Source of the DNA: Bacteroidota bacterium
GTDB taxonomy: Bacteria; Bacteroidota; Bacteroidia; Chitinophagales; Chitinophagaceae
Assembly: GCA_025361325.1 (NCBI GenBank)
Contig: JANYAL010000274.1
Span: 1-7,161, forward strand
DNA: 7,161 bases
Direction: 5' to 3'
In this document: piece by piece, positions 5,031-7,161 of the stretch
How the letters are laid out: each line of letters starts with the position of its first letter
Numbering within the stretch: the first letter of the stretch is position 1
Program-made: the position numbers and the translations under genes
The notes under the pieces: model-generated
Told to the model about the DNA's origin: nothing
The model's database searches: none
Seen by the model: only the letters and a program-made list of their open reading frames with translations

Positions 5031-6686
5031 CTATTTTTCCAGGCCAGACAGGCGTTTCTCCAACGCAGCTATCTTCTTTTCGAGTCCCGGCATGTCCGTT
5101 GTCTTATTTACCTCCGGGGATTTATTTTGAGACCTTACTTGTTGTAACTCATGCTGCAGGGAAACGATCATGGCCTGCTGTTCCTGCATGGCTTTCACCA
5201 TAGGTACCACAAAGGATTCATAGCTCAGGGTGTACAACTCATGTTCGTTACGCGGACGGGTAACACCGCTGAAATCATACCCTGCATCAGCAGCTGCCTT
5301 AACTACATCCTGTGCCAGGAAACCTGAGAATTTGATCTTCTCGATATCGTATTTCCCCGGGTAGTCTCCGGTCTCTTTATTGCCTGTTAGTTTCGTCATG
5401 GCATGTATATCCCGGTAATAAGTAACGGGTCTTAGACGATTAATAAAATCAATGCCTTTCACATCAGCCATGATATCTTTCTTTACCCGTTCATCTGAGT
5501 AGGTACTCCATGTAACATTCCCCCCGTTCCAGGTTGTGCTGGTGCCTCCAAAAAAAGCCTGGTTGCTTGATGCGTTCAGGTAGGTGGTATTCCCGATGCT
5601 GATCGTATTATTGAATGTACCTACATTGGTTCCGGCATTATAGCCCAGGGCTGTATTGTATAATCCCGTGATATTGTTTACCAGTGAGTTATAACCGGCA
5701 GCTGTATTATAATTACCATTTGTATTTGAACTAAGTGCACTTGTTCCAACAGCCGTATTGGCGTTACCGGAAGTGTCAAAACCCAGCGCATATTGGCCCA
5801 CCGCCGTATTCAGGCTGCCATTGGTATGCAGCCCCATGGCACTGGCCCCTATGGCCGTGTTATAACCAGATGCCAGGTTAGAATGAAGGGCTCCAAACCC
5901 AACAGCTGTATTCAGAACGCCGGTGGTGTTTGCATACATGGCCTCGTTTCCTATGGCGGTATTGTGATCGCCGGTGGTATTGGAGAAAAGGGCATACACT
6001 CCGTTGGCCGTATTGTAATACCCGCTGGTATTGTAAAACAAGGCATCCACACCTGTGGCGGTATTCCATTGGCCGGTCGTGTTCTTGTATAAAGCAAATG
6101 CCCCCAGGCCGGTATTGCTGTTCTTGCTTGTATTACTGTTCAGTGCCCCAAAGCCCAGGCCTGTATTCCAGTATCCCGAAGTAAGCCTGGTAAGGGCCCG
6201 GGAACCCAAGCCTGTATTGTATAAGCCGCCATTGAGCGCCTGGCCTGCACTGTCGCCCAGTAAATAATTCCCGGAATAAGGATTCATTTCCCCGGCCCAG
6301 AAATTATTCAGGCGGAACCTCAGGGGCTGGGCATCGGTGGTGCCAATAAAATTCGCATTGGAATCGGTACCCGCATTGCCAAGGATGCTCCATACATTGT
6401 TGCTGATGGCCATTTCTTTCCAGGAAAGGGCATCAAAAAACCAGAAACTGCTGGTGGTGGTATCATATACCATCAGCCCCTTGGCAGGGTTTATGATGGC
6501 AAGACGGGTTACAGATGAGGTCCTGGGTACCAGGATGCCCTTTGTACTGCTCTTTACATCGAGCAATGCACTGTTATCTGCGGCTGAACCATCGGTATTA
6601 ATGGCCAGGCTTTGTGCCAGTAACGGATCCTGGTGCATGAATAGGAAAAGTATTGTACTGCAAAAGGTTAGTAGCGTGTATCTCAT
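5031..6686 (-). CDS. Secreted repeat protein with C-terminal S74 intramolecular chaperone domain
   Basis: The product has 551 residues. A signal peptide covers residues 1-24, with cleavage expected at LLA-QSL. Residues 28-95 carry the motif common to Bacteroidota tail-fibre-type exported proteins: an ALLDVKSSTKGILVPR core, then AKGLMVYDTTTSSFWFFDALSW. Residues 157-360 are twelve 17-residue repeats of the form NTAxGxxALxxNTTGxx, predicted to build a beta-helix or beta-roll stalk, probably trimeric as in YadA-like heads. Residues about 396-500 match the peptidase S74 (endosialidase chaperone) domain. Ser397 and Lys402 in SDERVK sit in the S-x4-K spacing of the known self-cleaving dyad, and GFLAQDV follows. 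The C-terminus (about 495-551) is coiled coil. S74 domains trimerise fibres and then cut themselves off. Expected role is a cell-surface or released adhesin/fibre. There is no sorting domain at the end and no phage structural genes nearby, so a stand-alone cellular protein is more likely than a prophage tail. Confidence 0.9.
   Translation of the reverse strand: MRYTLLTFCSTILFLFMHQDPLLAQSLAINTDGSAADNSALLDVKSSTKGILVPRTSSVTRLAIINPAKGLMVYDTTTSSFWFFDALSWKEMAISNNVWSILGNAGTDSNANFIGTTDAQPLRFRLNNFWAGEMNPYSGNYLLGDSAGQALNGGLYNTGLGSRALTRLTSGYWNTGLGFGALNSNTSKNSNTGLGAFALYKNTTGQWNTATGVDALFYNTSGYYNTANGVYALFSNTTGDHNTAIGNEAMYANTTGVLNTAVGFGALHSNLASGYNTAIGASAMGLHTNGSLNTAVGQYALGFDTSGNANTAVGTSALSSNTNGNYNTAAGYNSLVNNITGLYNTALGYNAGTNVGTFNNTISIGNTTYLNASSNQAFFGGTSTTWNGGNVTWSTYSDERVKKDIMADVKGIDFINRLRPVTYYRDIHAMTKLTGNKETGDYPGKYDIEKIKFSGFLAQDVVKAAADAGYDFSGVTRPRNEHELYTLSYESFVVPMVKAMQEQQAMIVSLQHELQQVRSQNKSPEVNKTTDMPGLEKKIAALEKRLSGLEK
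5607..6218 (-). repeat. Twelve tandem 51-bp units encoding 17-residue repeats
   Basis: The Asn that opens each unit falls at residues 157, 174, 191, 208, 225, 242, 259, 276, 293, 310, 327 and 344, exactly 17 apart with no insertions or deletions. Unit 12 has diverged (NTALGYNAGTNVGTFNN). DNA identity between units is moderate, so this is an old array held in register by protein structure rather than a recent expansion. Confidence 0.9.
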
Positions 6687-6728
6687 TTTTAAATTTTCTT
6701 ATTTTTCGTGTTATAAATGATCGTTTTA

Positions 6729-6740
6729 GCACAATTGTGC
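6729..6740. promoter_or_regulatory. Perfect 12-bp palindrome upstream of the S74 gene
   Basis: GCACAATTGTGC is fully self-complementary and lies 43-54 bp before the S74 gene start at 6686, where a promoter or operator would be expected. It may bind a dimeric regulator. A 12-bp palindrome can also arise by chance. Confidence 0.3.
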
Positions 6741-6825
6741 CTGCTGTTTACAGGATCAGCCTTTCGTGAACAAATTACCGCAGTAACTAAATGTGCTGCA
6801 CTTTTGATTCTATGTTATGAACTTT

Positions 6826-6843
6826 TTTGAATATGAATTCAAA
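6826..6843. promoter_or_regulatory. Inverted repeat TTTGAAT-N4-ATTCAAA
   Basis: Exact 7-bp arms surround ATGA in A/T-rich DNA about 140 bp upstream of the S74 gene. It is operator-like in size, but no gene start is close enough to assign it to a target. Confidence 0.25.
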
Positions 6844-6931
6844 TCTAATTAATAAATGAATATCGAGCAGGTGTGCATCAAATAATGATACGCATATAAT
6901 ATCTGGTAATTTGAAATTAAGCTGCTCATGT

Positions 6932-7141
6932 TTATGTTTTGTACCCATAACGTACGGGTTCAATCAAAAAAACGCTATCCTTCGCATTGGCGGGAAGTGT
7001 AATGCGAAAAACGATTTGCAGTTCAAAGTCTGGCAGTAAAACCAGGGTATTTTTATTATATATATCTGTACTATTTCTTCTGCAGGGGGGTGGTCTGTAA
7101 GGGGTCAGGGTGCGTACAGGGTGTGTACAGGGTGCTACCAT
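6932..7141 (-). CDS. Doubtful small open frame (69 codons)
   Basis: The C-terminal two thirds read like a beta-rich protein end (LVLLPDFELQIVFRITLPA, then DSVFLIEPVRYGYKT). The first third is encoded by the 11-bp direct repeats and reads as low-complexity Pro/Arg/Thr (HPVRTLTPYRPPP), which is not natural-looking. An in-frame stop lies just upstream of the ATG. It may be the 3' remnant of a gene whose front was replaced by repeats, or pure chance. It has no recognised family and no clear signal peptide. Confidence 0.2.
   Translation of the reverse strand: MVAPCTHPVRTLTPYRPPPCRRNSTDIYNKNTLVLLPDFELQIVFRITLPANAKDSVFLIEPVRYGYKT
6981..7008. repeat. Inverted repeat TTCGCATT-N12-AATGCGAA
   Basis: Exact 8-bp arms flank a 12-nt spacer, inside the doubtful small frame. 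Neither side ends in a T-run, so it is not a typical terminator. It could be a regulator site or part of a small structured RNA. Confidence 0.3.
7107..7138. repeat. Three tandem 11-bp direct repeats
   Basis: AGGGTGCGTAC (7107), AGGGTGTGTAC (7118) and AGGGTGCTAC (7129, one base short) follow each other directly. The 11-bp step is about one DNA helical turn, so a protein binding each unit would sit on one face. A related AGGGG run precedes them. The array ends two bases before a 22-bp palindrome. Confidence 0.65.
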
Positions 7142-7161
7142 CTGTGTTAATTAACACAGAT
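7140..7161. repeat. Perfect 22-bp palindrome at the window edge
   Basis: The half-site ATCTGTGTTAA is followed at once by its exact reverse complement, with TTAATTAA at the centre. It may extend beyond the window. With no loop it is poorly suited to an RNA hairpin and better suited to a DNA-binding dimer or a repeat-element end. Confidence 0.65.

Larger units (their letters stand above)
6687..7161. other. Intergenic region with several inverted repeats, no sure gene
   Basis: This 475-bp stretch lies upstream of the S74 gene and runs to the window edge. It has four inverted repeats (6729-6740, 6826-6843, 6981-7008 and 7140-7161) and a direct-repeat cluster (7107-7138). A minus-strand open frame of 69 codons crosses it. 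I see no tRNA, no insertion-sequence ends and no confident promoter. Confidence 0.5.

Noticed and set aside
5031..6686. S74 protein as a prophage tail fibre
   Set aside because: It has a Sec signal peptide and the Bacteroidota exported-protein N-terminal motif, and no phage structural, lysis or integrase genes lie in the window.
7107..7138. Direct repeats as a CRISPR array
   Set aside because: The units are 11 bp, contiguous, without spacers and only three in number, and no cas-like gene is present.

Overview
The window looks like a chromosomal stretch from a member of the Bacteroidota, most likely near the Chitinophagaceae. This is inferred from several sequence signs. Starts lack Shine-Dalgarno sites and sit behind A/T-rich leaders. 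Signal peptides end in the Bacteroidota-style A/S-Q cleavage site. There is a secreted S74 tail-fibre-type protein with the phylum's typical N-terminal motif, and a lysine-rich SWIB protein. One promoter candidate resembles the phylum's TTG / TAnnTTTG pattern. The gene family assignments are read from sequence alone and no database was searched.

Layout: positions 1-72 hold the first 24 codons of a minus-strand secreted protein that runs off the left edge. Positions 73-897 have no convincing gene, but carry one clear orphan plus-strand terminator (501-524) directly behind a short open frame that may be a gene remnant. A plus-strand block follows: a histone H1-like/SWIB nucleoid protein (898-1293), two stacked hairpins (1316-1376), a tRNA-Val(GAC) whose first base abuts the second hairpin (1377-1451), and a small secreted lipocalin-like protein (1598-2110). 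That gene converges on a minus-strand block across a 66-bp palindromic element (2242-2307). The minus-strand block has a secreted duplicated alpha/beta-barrel protein (2320-3039), a secreted YtcJ-type amidohydrolase (3206-4888) and a secreted repeat protein with a C-terminal S74 autoprocessing domain (5031-6686). The right end (6687-7161) is mostly non-coding. It has several inverted repeats, three 11-bp direct repeats and a 22-bp perfect palindrome cut by the window edge.

The genes do not form an obvious pathway. Four of the five complete proteins are predicted to be exported. The three minus-strand genes are separated by 142-166 bp gaps with their own inverted repeats, so they look like separate transcription units. 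I found no defence system, CRISPR array, insertion sequence or phage cassette. The most notable signals are the tRNA's two departures from the canonical fold, the operator-like inverted repeat upstream of the amidohydrolase, the exact 51-bp periodicity of the S74 protein, and the repeat/palindrome cluster at the right edge.
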